From a virus, in IMG/VR virus record IMGVR_UViG_3300044451_000174, positions 74,722 through 125,807 of that record: a stretch of DNA of 51,086 nucleotides. The stretch is one strand, 5' to 3'. Shown piece after piece: positions 40,372 through 47,906 of the stretch (the stretch's first letter is position 1; each line of letters starts with the position of its first letter). A program made the position numbers and the translations under genes. The notes under the pieces are model-generated. The model searched no databases, was not told the origin of the DNA, and saw only the letters and a program-made list of their open reading frames with translations.

Positions 40372-41151
40372 TCACTTTTTCAAACTCGATCTGTATTCTT
40401 GGGCTTGTGCATCTCGGCCTTCCTTGTCGTCCGCGACGAGTTGCTCAATGATCGGCTGTGCGGCACGGAGCCATTCGGCGTAGAAGTTCTTCCAGGCACG
40501 GATCAAATCCACGAAATCTTCCGGCTGTATGAACTCTTTGACCAACTGTTGTGCGGCTTTGAATCCTTTGTAACACTCTTTGAACCGCATAATGTTGACT
40601 TGGAAGTTGACGACGTGCGGTCGTTTCTTGGCCTGTGGCTTCTCTTGTGGTTTGCTCCACCACCATTCATTCTGATTGTGAAGGAATTGTCTGAAAGTCT
40701 GCCAAAGTTCAAGTAGATTCGAGCAAACTTTTTGCTTGTCGGGATAAAGCTTGGCGACATCGCATATCATGTCCTCGAAATTGTCTTGGTCATAGTGCCA
40801 GTGAGCGTTAAAAGCTCTGGAAGCTTGCTCAGGCGAAGTGTACTTCGGCGTGCCTGAAAAGTTCTCGATACTTTTGCCGTCTTTGCGCCGATTTTTGAGT
40901 GTGGGGTCTACGCCGTTAAGGACGCGGACCATTAGTCCACGAAGATCCCCCTGCCCGACAACGAAATCGTCGTTGTCGTCCTGGCCGTGCATCGTTTTGG
41001 AAACGGTGGGGCTGTTGTCGCTAGACGGCGTTTTTACCATAGCGTGATCTTGCGAACGAGGCGGCACATAATCGACCGTCGCGGCTCCCAAGTCAACCTC
41101 GGATTTTTCCAGCCAGTTTCTGAAGCCTTCTATACGGTTATCTATTGACAC
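40372..41151 (-). CDS. Hypothetical protein with possible capsid-targeting-like start
   Basis: About 259 residues if it starts at GTG 41151 (VSIDNRIEGFRNWLEKSEVD); a longer reading from 41208 would run into the divergent gene. GFRNWLEKSE is a loose capsid-targeting-like peptide. The rest is helical with a Trp cluster (LHNQNEWWWSKPQEKPQAKK) and a charged C-terminus. The DNA is AT-richer than average. No family recognised. Confidence 0.65.
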   Translation of the reverse strand: MSIDNRIEGFRNWLEKSEVDLGAATVDYVPPRSQDHAMVKTPSSDNSPTVSKTMHGQDDNDDFVVGQGDLRGLMVRVLNGVDPTLKNRRKDGKSIENFSGTPKYTSPEQASRAFNAHWHYDQDNFEDMICDVAKLYPDKQKVCSNLLELWQTFRQFLHNQNEWWWSKPQEKPQAKKRPHVVNFQVNIMRFKECYKGFKAAQQLVKEFIQPEDFVDLIRAWKNFYAEWLRAAQPIIEQLVADDKEGRDAQAQEYRSSLKK

Positions 41152-41195
41152 CGGCCCCAGAACGGACGATATAAGAGGTAAGAAGGAGGAATGAC

Positions 41196-41693
41196 ATGAG
41201 CAAGACAACCGAAGACATCCGCAAGACGAACAAGACCGAACCGGCCAAAGTGCAGGCCGGTCACCTGATGGCGATCATCTACTACGTCACGGTCGAAAAC
41301 ACCGCCTACAACGGCGAGCGGTTGACCGTGAAGGACGTGGTGGGCGATACCGGAAAGATCGACATCAACGGCAAAAGTCTGATCGAAACCGCACTGTCGG
41401 CCGACCAGTTCCAAGAAACCGTGAAGGTGAACAGGACGCAACTGGCTCAACTCCTGATCGAGTCGCACAACCGGCCGTTCACGGTCGTGTTCGACAAGCA
41501 GGAGAGCAAAGACGGGAAGGACAAAGAGAGGAAATTGCGAGGCCGACTGATCAGCCACGAAGCACTCCTCGGCCGGTCGCTGGTCGAAGATCTGGACATC
41601 GACGCGAAAGATCCGAAGGGCCGCACGCGACTCGTGGACCACCGGACGCTCAAATCACTTATAGTCGATGGTGTCAAGTACGAACTGAAGTAA
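41196..41693 (+). CDS. Conserved-looking phage protein of unknown function
   Basis: 165 residues with a GAAGGAGGA site. A beta-rich body starts at HLMAIIYYVTVENTAYNGER; RPFTVVFDKQESKDGKDKER and LRGRLISHEALLGRSLVEDL are the most distinctive parts, with a C-terminal VDHRTLKSLIVDGVKYELK. The compact all-beta/alpha look and a strong transcript (three hairpins, terminator) suggest an abundant late protein. I know similar sequences only as unnamed phage proteins. A GATATAAG box lies about 20 bases upstream. Confidence 0.75.
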   Translation: MSKTTEDIRKTNKTEPAKVQAGHLMAIIYYVTVENTAYNGERLTVKDVVGDTGKIDINGKSLIETALSADQFQETVKVNRTQLAQLLIESHNRPFTVVFDKQESKDGKDKERKLRGRLISHEALLGRSLVEDLDIDAKDPKGRTRLVDHRTLKSLIVDGVKYELK

Positions 41694-41702
41694 ATACCTG
41701 CA

Positions 41703-41756
41703 AGCACTCCGAGAAAGTGCTGGTGTGGACGCAGGGGAGGGCAGAGTGCCTTCCCC
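41703..41756 (+). other. Two 3' UTR hairpins
   Basis: AGCACT...AGTGCT (41703-41721) and GGGGAGGGCA-gag-TGCCTTCCCC (41734-41756, one G-U pair) follow the stop of 41196-41693, upstream of the terminator. Confidence 0.6.
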
Positions 41757-41781
41757 TTGAGAGAAACACGACAGGGAAATG

Positions 41782-41810
41782 GCCCCCGAAACTTCGGGGG
41801 CTTATTTTTT
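41782..41810 (+). terminator. Intrinsic terminator
   Basis: GCCCCCGAA-ac-TTCGGGGGC then a T-rich run. It ends the + strand transcript and overlaps the stop of the phosphatase gene. Confidence 0.9.
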
Positions 41811-42830
41811 GTACTTGGCTGCGTCCTCGGTCAGATCGACCATCCGACCCTTTTTGCCGCAGTGGTGCGGGCTGTAAGCCAACCCCACGTCCAAGTTGAC
41901 GGCGCGGCCGTCGCAGTATTCCATCGGCAGGTGTTCGCCGAACAGACGAGTATGTCCGTGGCAGACCTTCTTCGCCCCGCCGAAATACTCCAGATGGTGC
42001 GGGATGATCTCTTCACCGGAATCCCAGTAGCGGCCCGAAGTCGTCACGCCCCAGAACTTGTAGCCCGGAGAGATCGAAGACGAGAGCAGTCCGAGGGTCA
42101 GGGCGTTGTTCGCCTTCTGGATCGGGTCCGTCTTGTCGCTGTCATCAATGGACTCGAAGAACTTGTACACGCGGTGCGAATCACAGTGTTGAAACAGGAC
42201 GCCGTCCTTGAGGTACATGGCGGGCCAGCCGACCGCCCACATCATCAAGTCGGGCGACTCCATGAACTTGACGAGGTCTTCAAGGTTCATGCCGTTCGCG
42301 AGCATGTCGGCGATCTGATCCTTGAAGACGCGGAGTTCGCCGGCTTCATCGGGGAGATCGGACTCGTCAATACCTTCGGGGGTGTCGGGGTTGGCGGCGT
42401 AGTTCGCGCAGGCGTTCATGACGGCACCCATCCGCCAGTGCTTCTTCTCGCGGTACAGGGTGCCGCCGTCGTTGGACTCCTTGAACGTGTCCTCGCGTGA
42501 GCCGTTGTTGATCTTGGAGATCAACTCCCTGAGCTTCGGTCGCCGGACCAAGAATATGGCGCAGTTGAGGAAGCCGATGTCGTGGTTGCCCATCGTGACA
42601 ACGAGGTCGCCACCGGCGGCTTCGGCCTGCTTGTGGAGGTTGTAGGCTTTCTCGATGGTTTCGTAGCCGTGCGGCCCACGGTCGGTGAGATCGCCGGTGA
42701 GAACGAGTGTGCCGTCCTCGGAAGCCCAGTCGCCGTTGGAGTCAACGACACCCTTGTCTTCGAGGTTGAGCATCATTTCGCCGAGCATGCCGTGGATGTC
42801 GCCGATCCCGAACAATTTTTTTGTCTTCAT
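41802..42830 (-). CDS. PPP-type metallophosphatase (Ser/Thr phosphatase-like)
   Basis: 342 residues from MKTKKLFGIGDIHG, with AAAGGTGCGC before it. All PPP metal motifs are present: GDIHG (10-14), TGDLTDRGPHG, VVTMGNHD and VCHGHTRLFG. These enzymes remove phosphate from proteins or nucleotides using two metal ions. Its length exceeds the short lambda-type phosphatase; inserts lie between GNHD and HGHT. Its ATG shares bases with the stop of homing endonuclease 2 (ATGA). Confidence 0.9.
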   Translation of the reverse strand: MKTKKLFGIGDIHGMLGEMMLNLEDKGVVDSNGDWASEDGTLVLTGDLTDRGPHGYETIEKAYNLHKQAEAAGGDLVVTMGNHDIGFLNCAIFLVRRPKLRELISKINNGSREDTFKESNDGGTLYREKKHWRMGAVMNACANYAANPDTPEGIDESDLPDEAGELRVFKDQIADMLANGMNLEDLVKFMESPDLMMWAVGWPAMYLKDGVLFQHCDSHRVYKFFESIDDSDKTDPIQKANNALTLGLLSSSISPGYKFWGVTTSGRYWDSGEEIIPHHLEYFGGAKKVCHGHTRLFGEHLPMEYCDGRAVNLDVGLAYSPHHCGKKGRMVDLTEDAAKYKK

Positions 42831-43441
42831 GCGCACCTTTCTATCTTATACCTCATACACTTAGGCACAAACGGTTCAACTAAAGGAAGGAACTTCTCTA
42901 TCTCTGTCATCGACACCAGTCGGATCGCCTTCTGATTTATCCTGAAGTCGAGATCGAACTTATCCTTAAAAAACCTGATCATGGTCTGACGTTCTGCGTC
43001 CGAGAAACACTGAGTAGATATGGTCAGATGCTTTGTGTCAGAAGTCCAATACAGGTTGCCGTCGTCACAGTACCAGATGGCGATAGCTTCAGGCGTCAGT
43101 GCTGTCAGTAGCTCCATCGTCACTATTTTCTTGTCTTCTTTGCAAAATTGTTCATACAAAGCATTGAAGCCAGGATGCGCCTTCAGACAGGCGGTGAAAG
43201 AGGAGTATGTCTTGCCTGTTCTCTTGTCAAATCGCGACCTCTCAAATGGCGTCCAATCAAGTCCGACCTGTTCTGCCTTCCAAACCGCGTAGTCTTTTTG
43301 TTCAGCACCATGCTCCCACCTGATGGATCTATTTTTTTGTCGAACTGCCATTTTGGGGAAGAACGCATCGCCAAGTAGCGTTCCCATTAACAGATCCGCC
43401 TGTCGGTCGCCTATGGCGTGGAGGCGTTGTTTTTTGTTCAT
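42827..43441 (-). CDS. LAGLIDADG homing endonuclease 2
   Basis: 204 residues. Motif 1: LLMGTLLGDAF (17-27, Asp25). Motif 2: AIAIWYCDDGNL (119-130, Asp127). Both catalytic acids are intact. The gene is AT-rich against its flanks and sits between the phosphatase gene (ATGA overlap) and the divergent SLOG gene, so it looks like a recent mobile insertion. No intron needed. Confidence 0.9.
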   Translation of the reverse strand: MNKKQRLHAIGDRQADLLMGTLLGDAFFPKMAVRQKNRSIRWEHGAEQKDYAVWKAEQVGLDWTPFERSRFDKRTGKTYSSFTACLKAHPGFNALYEQFCKEDKKIVTMELLTALTPEAIAIWYCDDGNLYWTSDTKHLTISTQCFSDAERQTMIRFFKDKFDLDFRINQKAIRLVSMTEIEKFLPLVEPFVPKCMRYKIERCA

Positions 43442-43530
43442 TTTGGTCGCTTTCTGACGTGTCCCTTAATGAGTATACGCCTAGCAAGAAGAAGAATTTC
43501 TGGTATCATACGGTGAAGGGGGAATTTTCC

Positions 43531-44058
43531 ATGAAACTCGAAAAGGTCATCAGCGGCGGGCAGAACGGCGTCGATCAGGCCGCGCTCCGAGCCGCCAAGT
43601 TCCTCGAAATTCCGACCGGCGGCTGGATGCCCAACAGATGGATGACTTTGGACGGACCCCGCCCGGAGTTCGAGGAACTGTACGGGATGAAGGAGTGCTA
43701 CGCCGGGTACAGGGCCAGAACCGAGGCAAACGTCATCGACGGGGACGCCACCCTGATCTTCGCGGCGGATTTCAAGTCCCCCGGAGAAATATGTACGTTC
43801 AGGGCGATCTCCAAGTTTCAAAAACCCTTCTTCAAGGTCCACGTTGACGACAACTTGATCGAGAAACTCGAAGAGGGGTTGGCGTGGCTGTCTTGGACCG
43901 AGGGCAAGACCCTGAACGTGGCCGGCAACAGCGAGAACACCTCGTCGGGCATCGGCGAAAAGGCCGAGCAGTTTCTCACCGAACTATTTAGATGGTATGT
44001 GCGTCGTCCCGACATAAATAAAGCATGCACGAAGACCGAACCTCCGTTGACGCACTGA
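43531..44058 (+). CDS. SLOG/YpsA-like (putative molybdenum carrier family) protein
   Basis: 175 residues from MKLEKVISGGQNGVDQAALR, behind GAAGGGGGA. The Rossmann-like SLOG fold is marked by ISGGQNGVDQAALRAAK (7-23), PTGGWMPNR and NVIDGDATLIFAADFKSPGE. Relatives are annotated as molybdenum-cofactor carriers or YpsA and bind nucleotides or their derivatives; SLOG domains also occur in nucleotide-signalling conflict systems. TATCAT upstream may be a -10. The last 34 bases overlap the small gene 44025-44168. Confidence 0.8.
   Translation: MKLEKVISGGQNGVDQAALRAAKFLEIPTGGWMPNRWMTLDGPRPEFEELYGMKECYAGYRARTEANVIDGDATLIFAADFKSPGEICTFRAISKFQKPFFKVHVDDNLIEKLEEGLAWLSWTEGKTLNVAGNSENTSSGIGEKAEQFLTELFRWYVRRPDINKACTKTEPPLTH
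44015..44020 (+). promoter_or_regulatory. TAAATA box, four bases before ATG
   Basis: TAAATA-aagc-ATG before the 47-codon gene, without ribosome site. Confidence 0.35.
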
Positions 44059-44168
44059 AGGCGAAGCTCGAACGTTACCTCAATGCGTTGGCGCGACTCG
44101 AACAGATGGTTCCCAAACCCGACCCGACCCCCGGACTGTTGGCCGTGCGGGTCAAGGCGGTGTCGTGA
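44025..44168 (+). CDS. Short protein (47 residues)
   Basis: Starts MHEDRTSVDALKAKLERYLN, a helix with regular leucines, followed by EQMVPKPDPTPGLLAV. It lies between the SLOG gene (34-base overlap) and 44165-44494 (GTGA overlap) with no other gene in the gap, and follows a TAAATA box. Short length makes it uncertain. Confidence 0.5.
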   Translation: MHEDRTSVDALKAKLERYLNALARLEQMVPKPDPTPGLLAVRVKAVS

Positions 44169-44494
44169 GCGACATCAACATTCGCGGCTGTGCCGCGACC
44201 TCGGCGACCCGCTACTTCTACTACAACTTCTCGGTCGGGTCGGTCGTCTACTTCGTCCCCAAAGCGAAAAAAGGCGTTCTGGAGCCTCACACGGTGAAGG
44301 AAGTCGAACCGTTCATGCGGAACGGGAACTACATGCACTTCAAGTTCCTGTACCGGGACACCTTCAACGCGATCTTCAACGAGGACGAACTATGTTCGGA
44401 GGCCGACGCCATCGAATACGCTAAAACGTACTACGAAACGGCCATCGCGGAACTGATCGAATTGATCAGAATCAAAGAATGCAATAATTCTTAG
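44165..44494 (+). CDS. Hypothetical protein
   Basis: 109 residues with GTG start overlapping the previous stop. The beta-rich first half (RYFYYNFSVGSVVYFVPKAK) is followed by a C-terminal helix (DAIEYAKTYYETAIAELIEL). No family recognised. Confidence 0.65.
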   Translation: MSDINIRGCAATSATRYFYYNFSVGSVVYFVPKAKKGVLEPHTVKEVEPFMRNGNYMHFKFLYRDTFNAIFNEDELCSEADAIEYAKTYYETAIAELIELIRIKECNNS

Positions 44495-44558
44495 CGCAAT
44501 TCCAGAAACTTGTGGTTTGACAGCTTTTAAGGATGTCGCCCCAACCTCTCGGAGTGCA

Positions 44559-45077
44559 ATGAACAAGAATCTACAGGCCGAATTGAACACAATGGGCTAC
44601 GGAGATCACGCCGTAGCAATCAGCACTGAAGCGGATCAGGACTTCCTGATCATGTCCAAGCTGCTCCGTATCACCAAGACCGTCGATTTCGAGCCGGAAG
44701 AACTCGAATACTACACCTGGATGTCCGAGAACATGGACGCCGCCGGCCACTTCGCACGCGGCAAGATACAAACGCCCGACTTCACCCCGGAAGAACTCCG
44801 CGAGTACCAATGGGCTGCCGAACACCCGACCGGCTCTTGTCGCGGCTTCCGTCTGACGGACGAGCCGACCGAAGAAGAGGTCAAGGGCTGGCAAGAGACG
44901 TTGGAATTCTTCAACAAGATGGACTTCGCGGCCGTTCGAGCGAAGATTGAGTTCTACGACCGCGAGGAAGAGAAGCCTTACGACAACGACCCGTGGTTCT
45001 CGGATCGAACCGGGGAGTGGCTGGCCTGTTGTAACCTCGGCCGCGACCCGTACTCTCAGAGCGACGATGCGTGGTGA
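44559..45077 (+). CDS. Hypothetical acidic protein
   Basis: 172 residues from MNKNLQAELNTMGYGDHAV, preceded by TCGGAGTGCA. Strongly acidic and Trp/Tyr-rich, with two similar segments (EPEELEYYTWMSENMDAAGH; TPEELREYQWAAEHPTGS), suggesting an internal duplication. No family recognised. Ends 22 bases inside the opposite nuclease gene. Confidence 0.7.
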   Translation: MNKNLQAELNTMGYGDHAVAISTEADQDFLIMSKLLRITKTVDFEPEELEYYTWMSENMDAAGHFARGKIQTPDFTPEELREYQWAAEHPTGSCRGFRLTDEPTEEEVKGWQETLEFFNKMDFAAVRAKIEFYDREEEKPYDNDPWFSDRTGEWLACCNLGRDPYSQSDDAW

Positions 45078-45808
45078 GGCCAGTCGCCCAGAGTGGCCGT
45101 CAGTTCGTCTTGCAACGCGATGTATTCGCGTTTGTCGCGTCCGGGCAAGCACTTGAACCGCTGACCTGTACACAGATCCCTCGAACTCATGAACCCGTGC
45201 CAGACGTATTGGGCGCGAGGCAAGTTCGCGTCCCGCCGATTGTCCACGTCGCGAATGTCGCCGGTCATCAGGGACATCGCCTGAACGCGGTCGAAGAACG
45301 TCTCGTTGTTCTTCCACGAAGCGAGCGTAAGCTTCCCGGTCGCATACTCGGTGGTTTTCACGTCAACGGTCAAGCCGTCCAAGATGAAGTCGCCGTCATC
45401 GTCTTTGACTTTGCGGGCCGCGACGGAGATTTGACTGGTCGGGAAGAGGTTGAACAGTTTGCCGAAAGCGAGTTCCCCCGCAATGCCGTTCTGTTCGATG
45501 AACCGCTCACGTTCAGAACCCGGTGCGCCGTCTTGGATCATGTTCTTGACGCCGGCCGACCGAGCCGCCTGAGTCCGTTTGGGGCCGATGACCATGCACG
45601 AGGCGATCTCGAACCGGGAGAGTTGGATCTTGTAGCCTTTGGCGGGAACGAGAGGGGCAATTTCTTCCGCCCACGGACGGAGGTCGAAAGCCTTGTAGGG
45701 GTAGACACCCCGTTCACGACAGTCCTCCCAATAGTCGGTCAATTCGGCGCGAGAAACGTCGTTGCGGACGGCGTGGCGTTGATCGAGAAGCCAGCTTGAC
45801 AGGTCCAT
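45056..45808 (-). CDS. PD-(D/E)XK nuclease-like protein
   Basis: 250 residues with ACGGAGG upstream. The nuclease pattern appears as NGIAGELAFGKLF (helix Glu), GDFILDGLTVDVKTTEYATG (Asp...D-x-K) followed by TLASWKNNET; this is the core of PD-(D/E)XK restriction-like enzymes. The N-terminal third is helical and of unknown role. It could degrade host DNA or process phage DNA ends. Confidence 0.72.
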   Translation of the reverse strand: MDLSSWLLDQRHAVRNDVSRAELTDYWEDCRERGVYPYKAFDLRPWAEEIAPLVPAKGYKIQLSRFEIASCMVIGPKRTQAARSAGVKNMIQDGAPGSERERFIEQNGIAGELAFGKLFNLFPTSQISVAARKVKDDDGDFILDGLTVDVKTTEYATGKLTLASWKNNETFFDRVQAMSLMTGDIRDVDNRRDANLPRAQYVWHGFMSSRDLCTGQRFKCLPGRDKREYIALQDELTATLGDWPHHASSL

Positions 45809-45872
45809 GTGAAGCCTCCGTTTGAAGGTAGTTTACCACCTTCAACATCGGCCGTCAACGCCGGTACGTCCA

Positions 45873-46124
45873 TTACTTTTTCTTCATTTTCGCGGCGGGA
45901 GATGCGGCCGTCACGGGAGCGCTGGCCCCGGCGGTGCCGCCACCGGGCGGGTCTGTTGCACACGGACCAGTCGTTCCCGAACAGCCCTTGTTGTTGAGCT
46001 TGTACTTCGGGTAGATCTTGGCCGCGCGACCGGCCGGCGTGTCATCGGATTTGAACGGGTGGCCTGGACATCCCATCGTGCCGCACGACTCTTCGTTCTT
46101 CAGCCACTCTTTGAACTCTCCCAT
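45873..46124 (-). CDS. Small Ala/Pro/Gly-rich protein with capsid-targeting-like start
   Basis: 83 residues from MGEFKEWLKNEESCGTMGCP. FKEWLKNEE fits the loose targeting motif. A Cys motif follows (CGTMGCPGHPF), then a low-complexity tail (AGASAPVTAASPAAKMKKK). It is located after a strong terminator, so needs its own promoter; ATAGATACTG lies just upstream. Uncertain but plausible. Confidence 0.55.
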   Translation of the reverse strand: MGEFKEWLKNEESCGTMGCPGHPFKSDDTPAGRAAKIYPKYKLNNKGCSGTTGPCATDPPGGGTAGASAPVTAASPAAKMKKK

Positions 46125-46136
46125 GACAGTATCTAT

Positions 46137-46168
46137 GAAAACAGCACGCATTGCTGCGTGCTGTTTTC
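46137..46168 (-). terminator. Bidirectional-looking terminator
   Basis: GAAAACAGCACGCA followed by loop ttgc and its exact complement: 14-bp stem. The minus-strand stop of 46167-46436 lies inside its first bases, and TTTTC follows. Confidence 0.88.
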
Positions 46169-46436
46169 ACCAGTTCCAATCGTCATCGAGATCGCGGAAC
46201 CGGGGTGGCGGTTCAATAACCACTGCGGGTTCGACCGGCTGTGACGGGCCGGGGTCGAGTACCACAGGGGTTTGAGTCAACGGTACTTGCGGTGCATAGA
46301 AGTAGCCGCAGTCTCGGAGGTCGTCGGCTGTGACGCCTGCAAGAATTCCTTTGAACGCCCCAGAAGACACTGTTTTGCCAGACGCTGTTGCCACGGGATC
46401 TCGCTTTCGCATACGACGATGATCATCGCCGCACAC
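46167..46436 (-). CDS. Small protein with the capsid protein's C-terminal motif
   Basis: Up to 89 residues; starts at GTG 46436 or ATG 46412 are both weak. DCGYFYAPQVPLTQTPVVLD (nt about 46258-46313) nearly equals SGYFYCPYVPLTQTPVVLDP of the major capsid protein, and the preceding ILAGVTADD aligns with ILLGYKGDS. A Pro-rich C-terminus follows (PAVVIEPPPRFRDL), ending in a terminator. It overlaps 46277-46672 by 160 bases in another frame, so either the genes overlap or one frame is shifted. Likely a fragment or relative of capsid/vertex proteins. Confidence 0.6.
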   Translation of the reverse strand: MCGDDHRRMRKRDPVATASGKTVSSGAFKGILAGVTADDLRDCGYFYAPQVPLTQTPVVLDPGPSQPVEPAVVIEPPPRFRDLDDDWNW

Positions 46437-46672
46437 ATTTTAGCGTCCACCACCGAGAGCATGTTGAGGAAGACCCACGGCCAGACCGGGCCGTGAGCAT
46501 CCTTGTCATACTTCGCCATGATGTTCGGGGCGAGGGACAGGCATGTGTAGTAGATGTCTTTTCGAGCGGGCTTGGGGAAAAAGCTCTTTGCGATTTTCTT
46601 CGCGGCGCGATGCAGAACGTCCGAGTGTTCTCGGCGCGACTTCTGCTGCAACCACACGTTGTCGGTGTTCAT
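46277..46672 (-). CDS. Hypothetical protein overlapping the capsid-motif gene
   Basis: 131 residues from MNTDNVWLQQKSRREHSDVL behind AGAGGCAGCA. The first 100 residues look native: helical, with KKIAKSFFPKPARKDIYYTC and a hydrophobic stretch DAKMCAAMIIVVCESEIPWQ. The last 40 (QPTTSETAATSMHRKYR) overlap the other frame. A frameshift joining it to the capsid-motif frame near 46380 is possible. Confidence 0.6.
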   Translation of the reverse strand: MNTDNVWLQQKSRREHSDVLHRAAKKIAKSFFPKPARKDIYYTCLSLAPNIMAKYDKDAHGPVWPWVFLNMLSVVDAKMCAAMIIVVCESEIPWQQRLAKQCLLGRSKEFLQASQPTTSETAATSMHRKYR

Positions 46673-46833
46673 TGCTGCCTCTGTTGTTGAGATCCCGCAA
46701 GAGACGCAGGATCGTACTGTATGTAGTCTAAATCGGCCAGTCGGCCCGTCATGTCGGATGATATTGGAGGAACCCGCCCCCGTCAACGACACTTCAAAGA
46801 AAACATATCCCTTTTTCTGCCTTCATTATACGC

Positions 46834-47391
46834 TCAGATGTACTTCCTGATGCGATAGGGATTCGCCTTGTCCAGCAGGTACTTGGGGAAACACGGGGTA
46901 ACCATCTTCAACAATTTCTTGGCCGACTCGCCCTCGAACACCGCGATCTTCTTCTTCTCGTAACACGGATACCCCACCTCGTTGAAATACCGGATCGCGA
47001 CTTGATGATCGACCAGATTGGCGAGTCGAATGTAAACGCGGTTGCCGCAGATCCCGCCCTTGTCCAAAAACCAAGTGGCGATCCCGTCGCACTTCAACAC
47101 GTCGAGCCACTTCATGGTGACCGCCTTGCGGCCATCGGCGTAACAGAGATCGCGGAACTCGTTCCAGATCTCGTGAGAACAAGACTCCCAAGTCTTGTTC
47201 TCAAAACCGCAAGGATCACGCGCGTATTGTTCGAGGTGCTTACACTTGACTTTGAACCAGTTGAAGTCGTCCGTGGACCTCATGTACAACGAATAGTTCT
47301 TGCCCTTCGGGTGCTTTCGCACACACGAAGTTCCCAAGATGGTTCCCATCACGACCTGTCGCTGGTATTCGTATAGCTGAAATGAACGCAT
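46834..47391 (-). CDS. Degenerate LAGLIDADG homing endonuclease 3
   Basis: 185 residues with the same layout as endonucleases 1 and 2: motif 1 VVMGTILGTSCV (13-24) and motif 2 GIATWFLDKGGI (103-114). The catalytic Asp of motif 1 is Thr21 and that of motif 2 is Lys111, so both metal-binding acids are lost and cleavage is unlikely. The ORF is nevertheless intact and its GC-rich base composition matches the phage, which suggests an old resident kept for another role or decaying. Confidence 0.85.
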   Translation of the reverse strand: MRSFQLYEYQRQVVMGTILGTSCVRKHPKGKNYSLYMRSTDDFNWFKVKCKHLEQYARDPCGFENKTWESCSHEIWNEFRDLCYADGRKAVTMKWLDVLKCDGIATWFLDKGGICGNRVYIRLANLVDHQVAIRYFNEVGYPCYEKKKIAVFEGESAKKLLKMVTPCFPKYLLDKANPYRIRKYI

Positions 47392-47504
47392 GCCCCTATG
47401 TAGTCAACTTCGGCGTAATTCCCGCAAGCAGTCACTCAAAGAACGGAGTTGGTGATTATCTACTATACAAGCGAGAAATTCGCGTCTCTTACAAGGAGGA
47501 TCAA

Positions 47505-47840
47505 ATGGGTGCAACATCTGTAACCGGCCGTGGTAACGGCAGTGCAGACGGAATGAATAAGGGCAGTTCGCGGTCAACTTTGGGTGTTGACCACTTGATC
47601 GGCCCGCGCGTCGTCAATGCCGGTGTGGTGACGATGTCGGCTTCGACCAAAGACGTTGACTTCCCGACACTGTCGGGCGTGGTCGGCGACTACAGCGTTC
47701 AACTGACCGCTTCCAACTCGACGGCTGTCTTCGTTACGGATTTCACCGTTGATGGCTTCACCATCAACGGTGCTTCCGGCCAGACGATCTACTGGTCGCT
47801 GTTCAAGAACGGTCTGTCCGAGAGCGACGTGCCGAACTAA
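47505..47840 (+). CDS. Probable small decoration or structural protein
   Basis: 111 residues from MGATSVTGRGNGSADGMNKG with a strong AAGGAGG site; an earlier in-frame ATG at 47382 lacks one. Gly/Ser-rich N-terminus, then strands VVNAGVVTMSASTKDVDF, YSVQLTASNSTAVFVTDFTV and GQTIYWSLFKNG. The lone promoter-like CTATAC, strong ribosome site, structured 3' UTR and terminator suggest very high late expression, as for head decoration proteins. Inference from style. Confidence 0.8.
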   Translation: MGATSVTGRGNGSADGMNKGSSRSTLGVDHLIGPRVVNAGVVTMSASTKDVDFPTLSGVVGDYSVQLTASNSTAVFVTDFTVDGFTINGASGQTIYWSLFKNGLSESDVPN

Positions 47841-47849
47841 ATGAAACAA

Positions 47850-47906
47850 CCGACGAGGGCGTGCCTCGTCGGTCAGAAGGGTACGCTTTACATCGACGCA
47901 AAGCGT
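47850..47906 (+). other. Two 3' UTR hairpins
   Basis: CCGACGAGG-gcgtg-CCTCGTCGG (47850-47872) and ACGCTTT...AAAGCGT (47883-47906), followed by the terminator. Confidence 0.65.

Noticed and set aside
41690-41696. TAAATA box at the end of 41196-41693
   Set aside because: It contains the gene's own stop codon and is followed only by hairpins and a terminator, so no start depends on it.
47382-47504. Longer N-terminus for the structural protein (ATG at 47382)
   Set aside because: No ribosome site, while ATG 47505 has AAGGAGG; the extension has no structural-protein character.
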